DNA of 56,000 nt. It comes from an uncultured Pelagibacteraceae bacterium (lineage in GTDB: Bacteria > Pseudomonadota > Alphaproteobacteria > Pelagibacterales > Pelagibacteraceae). Shown here piece by piece: positions 9,571-18,207 of the stretch (within the stretch, counting starts at the first letter, position 1; each line of letters opens with the position of its first letter). Location: NCBI GenBank assembly GCA_902590845.1, contig CACIYJ010000003.1, positions 1 to 56,000 of the forward strand. Direction: 5' to 3'. A program made the position numbers and the translations under genes. The notes under the pieces are model-generated. The model made no database searches and was not told where the DNA came from. It saw only the letters and a program-made list of their open reading frames with translations.

Positions 9571-11969
9571 TTATTACAATCTCTTGGCTTAAAGAGCATT
9601 TACAAACAAAAGCAAATGAATCCAAGATAATAGATCAGCTGACAAATATTGGACTTGAAGTTGAAAATATAAAAGAAAATTCAGGAGAATTAAGTGATTT
9701 TAAAGTTGCAAAAATTTTGAGAGTCGAAAAACATCCTAATGCTGACAAGTTAAAAGTTTGCGACGTAAGTTTAGGAGACAATAGAATTATAAAAGTAGTT
9801 TGCGGAGCATCAAATGCTAGAGATGGATTGGTAACTATCTATGCTCCTCCAGGAGCAATTATTCCTAAGACAAAGTTTCAATTAAAAATTGCTAAAATTA
9901 GAGGAGTAGAGTCCAAAGGAATGCTTTGTTCAGAAAATGAATTAAATTTATCAGATGAAAGCGCTGGTATTATAGAATTAAATAATAAAGAAAAAGAGAT
10001 TGGCAAAAGTTATTTTAAAACCAAATCAGAAAAGGCTCTAGATATTTCTATCACACCAAATAGAGCTGATTGCCTAGGAGTAAGAGGGATAGCAAGAGAT
10101 CTCGCATCATCTGGACTTGGAAGTCTTTTAAAGTTAAAGAAAAAATCTTTAAAACAAACTTTAAAGCAACCCATTAAGGTTTCGATCTCCAAGGAGAAAA
10201 ACCAAGGCTGTTTATCTTTTGGAAGCTGTTACATAAAAAATATTACAAACAAAGAAAGTCCAGACTGGTTAAAAAATAAAATTCTAGCTTTAGGTTTGAA
10301 ACCTATTTCTGCAGTTGTTGATATTACAAATTATGTAATGTTTGATTTAAATCGACCTTTACATGCATATGATGCTAATAAAATAGACAAAGAAATTATT
10401 GTTAGAAATTCAAAAGAAGGCGAAGAATTTGAAGGATTAGATAACGAGAAGTATAAATTAAAGAAAGGAATGTGTGTTATTGCAGACAAAAGCAGCATTC
10501 TTGGACTCGGAGGGGTTATTGGAGGCACAAAAACATCAACCGAGTTTGATACAAAAAACATATTATTAGAGTCTGCTTATTTTTTACCTTCATCCATTAG
10601 AAAAACAGCTCGTGAATTAAATATTAATACAGATGCAAAATATAGATTTGAAAGAGGAATAGATCCTAATTCTATAAAAGAAGGCTTAGAAATAGCTACA
10701 GCGTTAATAATTAAGATTTGTGGAGGAGAAACAAGCAAATTTGTTATTACTGGTCAAGCTTCTCGGAAAAACAAAGTTATAGATTTTAATATTGAAAAAT
10801 TTAAAGATTTAATTGGTATATCAATTTCAATTTCTGAAGCTGATAAAATTCTATCATCTTTAGGTTTTAAGGTTAAAAAAACGAAAAAAATTTTAAAAGT
10901 CGAAATTCCTTCTTGGAGACTAGATATTTTGCAAGATGTTGATTTAATTGAAGAGTTAATAAGGATTAAAGGATTTGATAAAATTCAGGTGATTGAACCT
11001 GAAAAAAGAAGAGAAAAAGAGACTTTAAATTTTAAACAAAGAATCCTTCATCTTTCCCAAAGATCTTTGGCATCCAAGGGTTATATGGAAACGGTTACTT
11101 GGTCATTTACAGATTCAAATATTGATAAACAATTTTCAAAAGGTGAAAAAGAAATAAAAATTTACAATCCTATATCATCGGATTTAGATGTTTTGAGAAG
11201 ATCAATATTTTCTAATCTTTCTATTCATTTGAAAAAAAACCAAGATAGAGGATATAGCGATTTATCTCTTTTTGAAATAGGACCGACATTTTTTGGAAAA
11301 AATCCTAGCGAACAACAGATAGTTGCTGGAGGAATAAAATCAGGCCAAGTTAATAGAAAAAGCTGGTCTGATAAGGCAAGAAATATTGATGTCTTTGATG
11401 TTAAAAGTGATGCATTAAGAACACTAGTTGAATTAGGTATAGATGAAAAAAATCTTTTTATAAGCGATTTAACAAAAAGCAGTTATCATCCAGGTCGATC
11501 AGGATCTATTAACTTAAAGTCAGATAAAGGACTTCATCTTGCGTATTTTGGAGAATTACATCCTGCTATTGTAAAAAAATTAGATTTTAAAGATAAAAAT
11601 ATTTTTGGATTTGAGATTTTCTTAAAAAATATACCTCAACCTAATAAAAAAGCAAGACAGACAAAAATCAATTATACAGTTTCAGATTTTCAAAAGTCAG
11701 AAAGAGATTTTGCATTTGTGATTGATAAATCTTTTAAAGTTGGTTTGCTTGAGAAATTAATTAAAGAAGTAGATGAAAATATTATTCAAAAAGTTGTTAC
11801 ATTTGATATTTTTGAAGGAGAGAGTATTCCTAAAGATAAAAAATCAGTAGCTATTAACGTAACTCTTCAAGCTTTAGACAAAACTTTAAGTGAAAAAGAT
11901 TTAGATCAAGTAAGTCAAAAAATAATCGAAGTTGTTAAAGAAAAAACTGGCGCAACAATCAGGTCCTAA
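9567..11969 (+). CDS. pheT: Phenylalanyl-tRNA synthetase beta subunit
   Basis: This 800-residue protein has the usual full length. Domains in order: an N-terminal B1 and tRNA-binding OB domain ([15 protein letters not shown], about residues 50-65), the B3/B4 editing region ([21 protein letters not shown]), the B5 domain, the catalytic-like core, and a C-terminal ferredoxin-like anticodon-binding domain ([13 protein letters not shown]). Its stop overlaps the lepA start by one nucleotide (TAATG), so pheS-pheT-lepA is a coupled unit. Confidence 0.98.
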   Translation: MIITISWLKEHLQTKANESKIIDQLTNIGLEVENIKENSGELSDFKVAKILRVEKHPNADKLKVCDVSLGDNRIIKVVCGASNARDGLVTIYAPPGAIIPKTKFQLKIAKIRGVESKGMLCSENELNLSDESAGIIELNNKEKEIGKSYFKTKSEKALDISITPNRADCLGVRGIARDLASSGLGSLLKLKKKSLKQTLKQPIKVSISKEKNQGCLSFGSCYIKNITNKESPDWLKNKILALGLKPISAVVDITNYVMFDLNRPLHAYDANKIDKEIIVRNSKEGEEFEGLDNEKYKLKKGMCVIADKSSILGLGGVIGGTKTSTEFDTKNILLESAYFLPSSIRKTARELNINTDAKYRFERGIDPNSIKEGLEIATALIIKICGGETSKFVITGQASRKNKVIDFNIEKFKDLIGISISISEADKILSSLGFKVKKTKKILKVEIPSWRLDILQDVDLIEELIRIKGFDKIQVIEPEKRREKETLNFKQRILHLSQRSLASKGYMETVTWSFTDSNIDKQFSKGEKEIKIYNPISSDLDVLRRSIFSNLSIHLKKNQDRGYSDLSLFEIGPTFFGKNPSEQQIVAGGIKSGQVNRKSWSDKARNIDVFDVKSDALRTLVELGIDEKNLFISDLTKSSYHPGRSGSINLKSDKGLHLAYFGELHPAIVKKLDFKDKNIFGFEIFLKNIPQPNKKARQTKINYTVSDFQKSERDFAFVIDKSFKVGLLEKLIKEVDENIIQKVVTFDIFEGESIPKDKKSVAINVTLQALDKTLSEKDLDQVSQKIIEVVKEKTGATIRS

Positions 11970-13780
11970 TGTCAGACATAAATAGAATTCGTAATTTTTC
12001 AATAATTGCGCATATAGATCACGGAAAATCTACCATTGCAGATCGAATTATTCATAAATGTGGAGGATTAACTGATCGAGAGATGAAAACTCAAGTTTTA
12101 GATTCTATGGATATTGAAAGAGAAAGAGGAATTACTATTAAAGCACAAACAGTAAAGCTTAACTATAAAGCTAAAGATGGAAAAGAATATATTTTAAATA
12201 TTATAGACACACCAGGTCATGTTGATTTTGGCTATGAAGTAAGTCGATCTCTATCTGCCTGCGAAGGCTCATTATTAATAGTAGATAGCACTCAAGGCGT
12301 TGAAGCACAGACATTGGCAAATGTTTATCAAGCTTTAGAAGTTAATCATGAGGTTATACCAGTTTTAAATAAAATAGATTTACCAGCATCAGATATTGAT
12401 AAAACGAAAAAAGAAATCGAAGATGTGGTGGGTATTGATACTTCAGATGCAATTAAATGTTCAGGTAAGACTGGTGAAGGAGTCGATGATATTTTAGAGT
12501 CAATTATAAAAAATTTACCTGCTCCAAAAGGCGTGCAAGAAGAAAAACTAAAATCTTTATTAGTTGATAGTTGGTATGACAGCTATCTAGGTGTTGTTAT
12601 TTTAGTAAGAGTAATAAATGGGAAGATTAAAAGGAATATGAAAGTTAAATTAATGTCCAATGGACAGGAACATATTATTGAAAAGGTAGGTATATTTACT
12701 CCAAAACCTAATGATATAGAGGAATTAAATTCTGGAGAAATTGGTTTTATAATAACTGGGATTAAATCTTTATCAGAAACAAAAGTTGGAGACACAATTT
12801 GCGATGCGTCAGATCCAATTGAAACACCGTTACCTGGATTTAAACCAAGCAAACCAGTTGTTTTTTGCGGTTTATTTCCAGTAGATAGTTCAGAATATCA
12901 AAAACTGAAAGATGGTTTAGGAAAGCTAAAACTTAATGATGCCAGTTTTTCTTACGAAGCAGAATCTTCAAGCGCTTTAGGCTTAGGTTTTAGATGTGGT
13001 TTTCTTGGCTTATTACACCTAGAGATTATAACAGAAAGATTAGAGAGGGAATTTGACGTAAATCTAATTACTACAACGCCAGGGGTTATTTACAAAGTTC
13101 ATAAAGTTAAAGGTGAAGTTATAGACTTACAAAACCCTTCTAGCATGCCAGACCAAACACAAATTGTAAAAATTGAAGAACCTTGGATTAAAGCTACAGT
13201 TATAACTCCCGATGAATATTTAGGTTCAATTATAAAAATTTGCCAAGATAAAAGAGGTATCCAAACAAATTTAAGTTACTCTGGGAATAGAGCAGTGTTA
13301 TCTTATGACTTACCGCTCAATGAAGTCGTTTTTGATTTTAATGATAGATTAAAATCTGTTTCAAGCGGATATGCCAGCTTTGATTATGAGATTACGGGAC
13401 ACAAGGAAGGCAACTTAGTGAAGCTTGGTATATTAGTAAATGCAGAACCAGTCGATGCTTTAGCAATGATTATTCATAAAGATTTTGCTCAATCTACTGG
13501 TAGACAAGTTTGTGAAAAATTAAAAGATTTAATCCCAAGACATAATTTTATGATTCCAATTCAAGCAGCTATTGGAGGAAAAATTGTGGCAAGAGAGTCA
13601 ATTAAAGGATTCTCAAAAGATGTTTTGACTAAAATACATGGCGGCGGCGCGACAGATAGAAAGAGAAAATTATTGAAAAAACAAAAGAGAGGAAAAGCAA
13701 GATCTAAACAATTCGGAAAGGTTGAAATACCTCAAGAAGCATTTATAGGTGTATTAAGAATCAATAAAGAAAATTCTTAA
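11969..13780 (+). CDS. lepA: Elongation factor 4 (LepA), translational GTPase
   Basis: This 603-residue ribosome-associated GTPase is related to EF-G. G motifs are present: AHIDHGKST (G1), the switch region [19 protein letters not shown] (G3) and NKIDLP (G4). The LepA-specific C-terminal domain ends with the basic [17 protein letters not shown] region. It acts in back-translocation or 30S biogenesis under stress. It is coupled to pheT by a 1-nt overlap. The next gene begins 72 nt downstream, probably a new transcription unit. Confidence 0.98.
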   Translation: MSDINRIRNFSIIAHIDHGKSTIADRIIHKCGGLTDREMKTQVLDSMDIERERGITIKAQTVKLNYKAKDGKEYILNIIDTPGHVDFGYEVSRSLSACEGSLLIVDSTQGVEAQTLANVYQALEVNHEVIPVLNKIDLPASDIDKTKKEIEDVVGIDTSDAIKCSGKTGEGVDDILESIIKNLPAPKGVQEEKLKSLLVDSWYDSYLGVVILVRVINGKIKRNMKVKLMSNGQEHIIEKVGIFTPKPNDIEELNSGEIGFIITGIKSLSETKVGDTICDASDPIETPLPGFKPSKPVVFCGLFPVDSSEYQKLKDGLGKLKLNDASFSYEAESSSALGLGFRCGFLGLLHLEIITERLEREFDVNLITTTPGVIYKVHKVKGEVIDLQNPSSMPDQTQIVKIEEPWIKATVITPDEYLGSIIKICQDKRGIQTNLSYSGNRAVLSYDLPLNEVVFDFNDRLKSVSSGYASFDYEITGHKEGNLVKLGILVNAEPVDALAMIIHKDFAQSTGRQVCEKLKDLIPRHNFMIPIQAAIGGKIVARESIKGFSKDVLTKIHGGGATDRKRKLLKKQKRGKARSKQFGKVEIPQEAFIGVLRINKENS

Positions 13781-13852
13781 AAGTTTCAATATTGATAAAA
13801 AATAATGTATATCTGAGATTTATTTTTTTAGATTAATAAAAGATGAATAACT

Positions 13853-15166
13853 ATGGGCTATAAGAAATTACTTAAATCAAGGAAATTTAAGATTGCTGTA
13901 TGGGGTACTGGTTATATTGGATTGTCGACCATGGTTTATTTTTCAAAAAAAAAAATAAAATGTGTCGGATATGATATTAACCAAGAAAAAGTAAGAAAAA
14001 TTAATTTAGGAGTTCTTCCGCTAGCAGATCTTAAAAATTGGTTTGGATTTGAAATAAAACAATTAGTTAAGCAAAATTATTTGAAAGCAACTTTTAATTA
14101 TAAAGATTTAATCACAGATGATTTCTTGGTCCATTTTGTAGCAATACCTACAGAAAAAAATGGCAAACCATACTATAAACCACTAATAAACGTACTAACC
14201 AATATAGCAAAAATTAATCGTAAAACTAAAAATCCACCAATCATAATTATCGAGTCTACACTCGCTCCAAAAGTTTCAGATAAAAAAATTATTCCATTTT
14301 TAAAAAAGAAAAAACTTACAATTGGTAAAAATATTTTATTATCTGTTGCTCCAAGAAGAGACTGGTTTATAGAAGGAGTTAAAAATCTTGAAAATTTAGA
14401 CAGAGTCTATGGTTCGACCGATATAAAGTCTGCAAAAGTTACCAAAGATGTTTTATCAATAGTTTGTAGAAAGCTTCATATGGCCAGTTCCTATAAAGTT
14501 TCAGAAATGGTTAAAAGTGTAGAGAATGCTTATAGACATATGGACATTACTCTTGCGAACCAACTTTCACTTGCCTTTCCTAAAGATAATATAAGAGAAG
14601 TTTTAAAATTAGTTGGAACAAAGTGGAATGTTGAAACTTTTCATCCAGGAATTGGTACAGGAGGATATTGCATACCTTTATCTAGTAGGTACATTTTATC
14701 TCAAGTTAGAGATGGTAACAAACTCTCTTTACTAAGAGAAACGATCAAGACAGATGACGGAATGAATCGAGCAGTTGCGAATTCGATTGCAAAAAAAGGT
14801 TTTAAAAAAATTGGTATTTTAGGATTATCTTATAAAGGAGATTTAAAAGTTAGTGTACTATCAAAGGTTATTCCATTAGTTAAATCTTTAGTAAAAAAAA
14901 GATTAAAAGTAAGATTATTTGATCCATATTTTACAAAAAAAGAAATAAGAGATGCTGTTAAAGTTGGTACCTTTAAATTTCCAAACGAATTACCAAAATT
15001 TGACTGCCTGATAGTCACTGTTGATCATAAACAATTTAAGATCCCTAAAAAAACTTTAAAAAAATATTTAAAAAAATGTAAATTTATAATCGATCATGAT
15101 GGAGCATGGAAAAACTATGATTTAGATGGTAATTATCGTTTATCTGGAGATACTGGATGGATCTAA
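13853..15166 (+). CDS. Nucleotide-sugar dehydrogenase (UDP-glucose/GDP-mannose/UDP-ManNAc type)
   Basis: This 437-residue NAD-dependent four-electron dehydrogenase makes a sugar uronate for surface polysaccharide. The Rossmann motif GTGYIGLSTMVYF is near residue 19, the central domain has SEMVKSVENAYRHMDITLANQL, and the active-site cysteine lies in GIGTGGYCIPL. The UDP-binding domain begins GILGLSYKGDLK, but the usual D-x-R-x-S-P motif there is replaced by DLKVSVLSK, so the substrate pocket or partner helix may differ. The exact sugar (UDP-Glc, UDP-ManNAc or UDP-GlcNAc) is undecided. It lies beside an epimerase and a glycosyltransferase. Confidence 0.88.
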   Translation: MGYKKLLKSRKFKIAVWGTGYIGLSTMVYFSKKKIKCVGYDINQEKVRKINLGVLPLADLKNWFGFEIKQLVKQNYLKATFNYKDLITDDFLVHFVAIPTEKNGKPYYKPLINVLTNIAKINRKTKNPPIIIIESTLAPKVSDKKIIPFLKKKKLTIGKNILLSVAPRRDWFIEGVKNLENLDRVYGSTDIKSAKVTKDVLSIVCRKLHMASSYKVSEMVKSVENAYRHMDITLANQLSLAFPKDNIREVLKLVGTKWNVETFHPGIGTGGYCIPLSSRYILSQVRDGNKLSLLRETIKTDDGMNRAVANSIAKKGFKKIGILGLSYKGDLKVSVLSKVIPLVKSLVKKRLKVRLFDPYFTKKEIRDAVKVGTFKFPNELPKFDCLIVTVDHKQFKIPKKTLKKYLKKCKFIIDHDGAWKNYDLDGNYRLSGDTGWI

Positions 15167-15244
15167 ACAATCCAAAAAAAATTGTATTAAGACAGTTAAG
15201 ATTATTAATTTCTCAAAATAAAAAATACTTGGGGTTTAATTGAA

Positions 15245-16153
15245 ATGAAAGGCTCAAGATCGATTGTGACTGGGGGCGCCGGTTTTATAGGAAGCAACTT
15301 GGTCGATCATTTAGTAAGAATTGGTCACAAAGTTATCGTATTAGATAATTTTGTATCAGGAAAAAAAGCTAACCTAACTCATCATAAAAAAAAGGATGTA
15401 AAAATTATAAGAATAGATATATCAAAGAGTAAAAACTTAGATAAATATTTTAAAAGAGTAGATTATGTTTTTCATTTAGCAGGGCTTGCTGAAATTATAC
15501 CGAGCATAAAAAATCCAAAAAAATATTTTAATACTAACGTTCTTGGTACACTTAAAATTGTCGAGGCGGCAAAAAGAGCAGGAGTAAAAAAATTAATTTA
15601 TGCAGCTTCATCAAGCTGTTACGGATCACCAAAAAATTTTCCAACTTCAGAAAAAGAAAAAATTGACACAAAGCATCCATATGGATTAACAAAGTTTTTA
15701 GGAGAACAATTAGTTCTTAAGTATGCAACTAATTTTAATATGCCAAACATTTCTTTTAGATTTTTCAATGTTTATGGACCCAGGCTAAATATGTCAGGAC
15801 AATACAGCGCTGTTTTTGGAAATTTTTTGAGACAAAAAAGAACTAACAAGCCTTTAACAATAGTAGGCGATGGAAAACAAACTAGAGACTTTATTCATGT
15901 TGAAGATTTGACTAATGCATTTATAAAAGTTATTAAAAGTAGTTTGGTAAATAAAATATACAACTTAGGCTCAGGTAAAGAAATATCAATTAATAAAATT
16001 GCAAACTTATTTGGAGGAAAAAAAACTTTTATTCCAAAAAGACCGAGGGAACCTAAAAGATCACTAGCAAATATTTCGAAAATTAAAAAAGATATTAATT
16101 GGAAGCCTACAATTACAATTCAAGAAGGTATAAAAAGATTATTAAAAAATTAA
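15245..16153 (+). CDS. NAD-dependent nucleotide-sugar epimerase/dehydratase
   Basis: This 302-residue extended SDR has GGAGFIGSNL as the NAD motif near the N-terminus, a catalytic serine region AASSSCYGSP, and YxxxK as YGLTKFLGE. FRFFNVYGPR and GDGKQTRDFIHVEDL are typical of UDP-glucose or UDP-N-acetylglucosamine 4-epimerases. It probably works with the upstream dehydrogenase in surface-glycan precursor synthesis. Its TAA abuts the stop codon of the convergent glycosyltransferase with no intergenic DNA, so no room remains for a terminator outside the genes. Confidence 0.9.
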   Translation: MKGSRSIVTGGAGFIGSNLVDHLVRIGHKVIVLDNFVSGKKANLTHHKKKDVKIIRIDISKSKNLDKYFKRVDYVFHLAGLAEIIPSIKNPKKYFNTNVLGTLKIVEAAKRAGVKKLIYAASSSCYGSPKNFPTSEKEKIDTKHPYGLTKFLGEQLVLKYATNFNMPNISFRFFNVYGPRLNMSGQYSAVFGNFLRQKRTNKPLTIVGDGKQTRDFIHVEDLTNAFIKVIKSSLVNKIYNLGSGKEISINKIANLFGGKKTFIPKRPREPKRSLANISKIKKDINWKPTITIQEGIKRLLKN

Positions 16154-17191
16154 TTATCTATTAATAACATTAGAAATTTGTTTAAACATATCCTTTTCAA
16201 GTGGGAATTTATTCTTTTCAATATCTTTTTGAATTTCGTAATAATTTTGCATTATATACTTTGTTGTTTCAGTTAAAGATTCAATATTTCTCTTAGATAC
16301 AAAAATTCCTTTTCTCTCTTTAATTATATGTTTTATATCCTCAAATATAAGGACAGGACGTCTACGAGCAAGAGATTCATCAACCACATAAGGTTGTCCC
16401 TCCGTGTACGATGGTAAAATCAAAATATTATGTTTGTCATAAGTATCAATTAGCAATTGTCTATCTGAAATATATCCAGGAAATTTTATATTTTTGTTAT
16501 TTCCAATAATTGATTGAAATTTTTTTTGAAGTGCTGAACTTTTAGTTTTGCCAATTATTGAGATTTCTGCGTCAATTTTTATTTCCTTAAACATTTCTAA
16601 AAATTCATAAATTCCTTTTTCAGGATTTACTCTTGAAACATTTAAAAATCTAACTTTATCAAGTTTTACCTCTTTAAAATTTTGCAACCAATTTTCATCT
16701 AAAGTAGACGAAGCTATTACATGACCATTTTTTTTCTTGTAAAGTCTATCATGAAGCGCAATTACTGTAGAATTTGAAGTCACTATTGTAAACATTATAT
16801 GATAAATCCATACAGACCACGATCCTAATATAAACTTCCACTCTTCGTAACCGCTGCTAATTAGATATACAAATACTTTTTTTCTAAAAAGAAAAAGAAA
16901 TAAGAACGATATAAAAGTATATGGAGAAATTGTGATTATATAATATTTTGTATTTTTATTTTTAAAAGTTGAGATTACAAAATAAATAAATTGAATAATA
17001 TTTGAGGCAATTTTTACATTTTGTAAGTTTAATTTATGATGTTCTTTAGTATTAGATTTTCTTACTATATATTCAACTTTGAAATGCTTGTTTAATCCCT
17101 CCGGAAGAATTTTAAAATTATAATTTCTGGAGTAAAATTCATTGTTTTCTTTTGAAACTTTTTCATTGTTTAATACAACTAAATTATCCAT
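16154..17191 (-). CDS. Glycosyltransferase family 4
   Basis: This 345-residue GT-B enzyme has a hydrophobic patch in the N-terminal half (TFISFLFLFLF), suggesting membrane contact. Its C-terminal donor domain carries FLNVSRVNPEKGIYEF and the EX7E motif EGQPYVVDE, followed by RRRPVLIFED. The N-terminal domain is poorly conserved, as usual for acceptor-binding halves. It is the last gene of a small sugar cluster (13853-17191), transcribed towards the dehydrogenase and epimerase. Donor and acceptor are unknown. Confidence 0.85.
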   Translation of the reverse strand: MDNLVVLNNEKVSKENNEFYSRNYNFKILPEGLNKHFKVEYIVRKSNTKEHHKLNLQNVKIASNIIQFIYFVISTFKNKNTKYYIITISPYTFISFLFLFLFRKKVFVYLISSGYEEWKFILGSWSVWIYHIMFTIVTSNSTVIALHDRLYKKKNGHVIASSTLDENWLQNFKEVKLDKVRFLNVSRVNPEKGIYEFLEMFKEIKIDAEISIIGKTKSSALQKKFQSIIGNNKNIKFPGYISDRQLLIDTYDKHNILILPSYTEGQPYVVDESLARRRPVLIFEDIKHIIKERKGIFVSKRNIESLTETTKYIMQNYYEIQKDIEKNKFPLEKDMFKQISNVINR

Positions 17192-17272
17192 TCGATTTTA
17201 TAAACTAAATGTTATAAAAAAAAAGATTAAATTTAAAATGCTAAGTTTGAATAATTAAATACATCAAACTTT

Positions 17273-17362
17273 GGAGAGGTGGCCGAGTGGTTGAAGGCGC
17301 ACGCTTGGAAAGCGTGTAAACGGGAAACCGTTTCGAGGGTTCGAATCCCTCTCTCTCCGCCA
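17273..17362 (+). tRNA. tRNA-Ser (anticodon GGA)
   Basis: A cloverleaf can be folded by hand: acceptor stem GGAGAGG with TCTCTCC, anticodon stem CACGC/GCGTG around a loop with GGA at 17307-17309, a long class II variable arm, and a canonical T arm GAGGG-TTCGAAT-CCCTC. The discriminator is G and the CCA end is encoded. The long variable arm and the anticodon both indicate serine (codons UCC/UCU). Confidence 0.97.
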
Positions 17363-17393
17363 TTAATTTAACTTTTAGTGACCAAATTAGAGT

Positions 17394-17443
17394 TCAAAAT
17401 GAGTCAAAACGAATCAAAATAACTCACAAAGACTCAATATGAA
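17394..17443 (+). repeat. Five 10-bp phased repeats (TCAAAATGAN-like)
   Basis: The dinucleotide TC occurs at 17394, 17404, 17414, 17424 and 17434, each beginning a 10-bp unit: TCAAAATGAG, TCAAAACGAA, TCAAAATAAC, TCACAAAGAC, TCAATATGAA. The first three units carry A4 tracts in helical phase, which tends to bend DNA. The array lies about 100 bp upstream of the first small membrane-protein gene and could be a curved promoter element or a set of protein-binding sites. Confidence 0.6.
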
Positions 17444-17491
17444 CAATCTTATTAGGAGATGTTAGATTCTGAAAATGATAAAGTACTGAAT

Positions 17492-17530
17492 ACAAAACGA
17501 ATCAGTTCGTTTTGTTTACTGTAAACAAAA
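17492..17530 (+). promoter_or_regulatory. Two overlapping, mutually exclusive hairpins before the 71-aa gene
   Basis: Hairpin A is a perfect 10-bp stem (17492-17501 with 17506-17515, loop TCAG). Hairpin B is a perfect 10-bp inverted repeat (17510-17519 with 17521-17530). They share 17510-17515, so an RNA can form only one at a time. Hairpin B ends 2 nt before the Shine-Dalgarno sequence GAGAGG (17533-17538). This is the architecture of an attenuator or translational switch; alternatively the 21-bp palindrome B is a protein operator. Confidence 0.5.
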
Positions 17531-17543
17531 AAGAGAGGTAGCT

Positions 17544-17759
17544 ATGAAAATGTTATCAGGATTGAATTCAACGGTACATTCTTTAACTTCAGTAGTAATA
17601 TCACTACTTGGTTTAGGTATCGTTGTTTCGTTACTAGGTGGCAATGTTCCATTTGTTGGCGGAATAGCAGACAACATTATTGGACTAGTACAATCTCTAG
17701 GAGACGCGGGTATAGTTGGTTTAGTAGCAGCTATAGTCATCCTAGGATTTTATAAGTAA
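17544..17759 (+). CDS. Small two-helix membrane protein (paralogue 1)
   Basis: This 71-residue hydrophobic protein is not a family I recognise. It has two predicted membrane segments (about 14-33 and 55-70) joined by a loop containing NVPFVGG and an amphipathic stretch NIIGLVQSLGDAG. It is clearly related to the next gene: both share the pattern NVxFxG...N-(I/L)-I-x-L-(V/L)-x-SLG-x-x-G at matching positions. Start: ATG at 17544, with Shine-Dalgarno GAGAGG 5 nt upstream. Codon use is like its neighbours and the upstream RNA structure suggests regulated, possibly high, expression. Holin-like or membrane-stress roles are possible but unproven. Confidence 0.75.
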   Translation: MKMLSGLNSTVHSLTSVVISLLGLGIVVSLLGGNVPFVGGIADNIIGLVQSLGDAGIVGLVAAIVILGFYK

Positions 17760-17803
17760 ATAAAATACTCGCAGTGAACCTCCCGAAGTAACTGCAATTC
17801 GTT

Positions 17804-17853
17804 TATTGCCTCAACTTGTCCTCCTTGTGATAATTGATTTGGTTGAGGCAATA
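17804..17853 (+). promoter_or_regulatory. Hairpin with anti-Shine-Dalgarno-like loop between the paralogues
   Basis: The arms 17804-17815 (TATTGCCTCAAC) and 17842-17853 (GTTGAGGCAATA) are perfect 12-bp complements enclosing a 26-nt loop. The loop contains CCTCCTT at 17820-17826, identical to the conserved 3' tail of bacterial 16S rRNA. There is no T-run after the stem, so it is not a simple terminator. It ends 19 nt before the start of the second small gene and could be a leader element or a processed small RNA. Confidence 0.6.
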
Positions 17854-17872
17854 GGCCTGGAAAGATGAAATT

Positions 17873-18109
17873 ATGAATAAATGGATATCTAAAGTTAAGT
17901 ACTATTTAAATAGTTTTTTAGAAGTTGGTGTTCTTTTACTAGCCGTATCAGTTATTGCAGAAATAATATTTGGACCTAATGTTGCTTTTTTTGGCTCTCA
18001 GGTTACTGAAAATTTAATTGCATTACTTGATAGTTTGGGAAGCCACGGTGTTGCAGCATTGATAATCGTATTTGCTGTAATATTTGCTTACAGAAAATTA
18101 TTAAAATAG
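17873..18109 (+). CDS. Small two-helix membrane protein (paralogue 2)
   Basis: This 78-residue homologue of the preceding small protein has a short basic N-terminus (WISKVKYYLNS), a first membrane segment (about 18-36), a loop with NVAFFGSQ, an amphipathic helix NLIALLDSLGSHG and a second membrane segment ending in a basic tail (YRKLLK). Charge distribution suggests both ends face the cytoplasm. Start: ATG at 17873 with GGAAAG upstream. The conserved core between the two copies indicates an old duplication kept under selection. Function unknown. Confidence 0.75.
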   Translation: MNKWISKVKYYLNSFLEVGVLLLAVSVIAEIIFGPNVAFFGSQVTENLIALLDSLGSHGVAALIIVFAVIFAYRKLLK

Positions 18110-18173
18110 TTATTAACGTACAACTAAAAAGAGTCTTAAAAGTCAGTTTCGAATCTTATAGATTGATACTTAA

Positions 18174-18203
18174 GAGGTGGTGGAGGGAGACTAAAGCCAC
18201 CTC
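18174..18203. terminator. Hairpin between convergent genes, probable bidirectional terminator
   Basis: GAGGTGG (18174-18180) pairs with CCACCTC (18197-18203) around a 16-nt purine-rich loop. It lies between the small membrane gene (+) and the NlpC/P60 gene (-), where a shared terminator is expected. Only short T-runs follow on either strand, so the call is moderate. Its loop contains GGAGGG, which can pair with the CCTCC loop at 17820. Confidence 0.45.
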
Positions 18204-18207
18204 CGCT

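Noticed and set aside
10010..10561. Minus-strand open frames inside pheT
   Set aside because: Shadows of the strongly conserved PheT beta subunit; no independent start signals.
15157..15243. 28-codon frame from ATG at 15157 overlapping the end of the dehydrogenase gene and ending just before the epimerase start
   Set aside because: Low-complexity composition and no ribosome-binding site; more likely a chance frame in the short gap.
17516..17740. 74-codon frame on the minus strand across the 71-aa gene
   Set aside because: It is the antisense shadow of the small membrane-protein gene, which has a good ribosome-binding site, a homologous neighbour and membrane-protein character.
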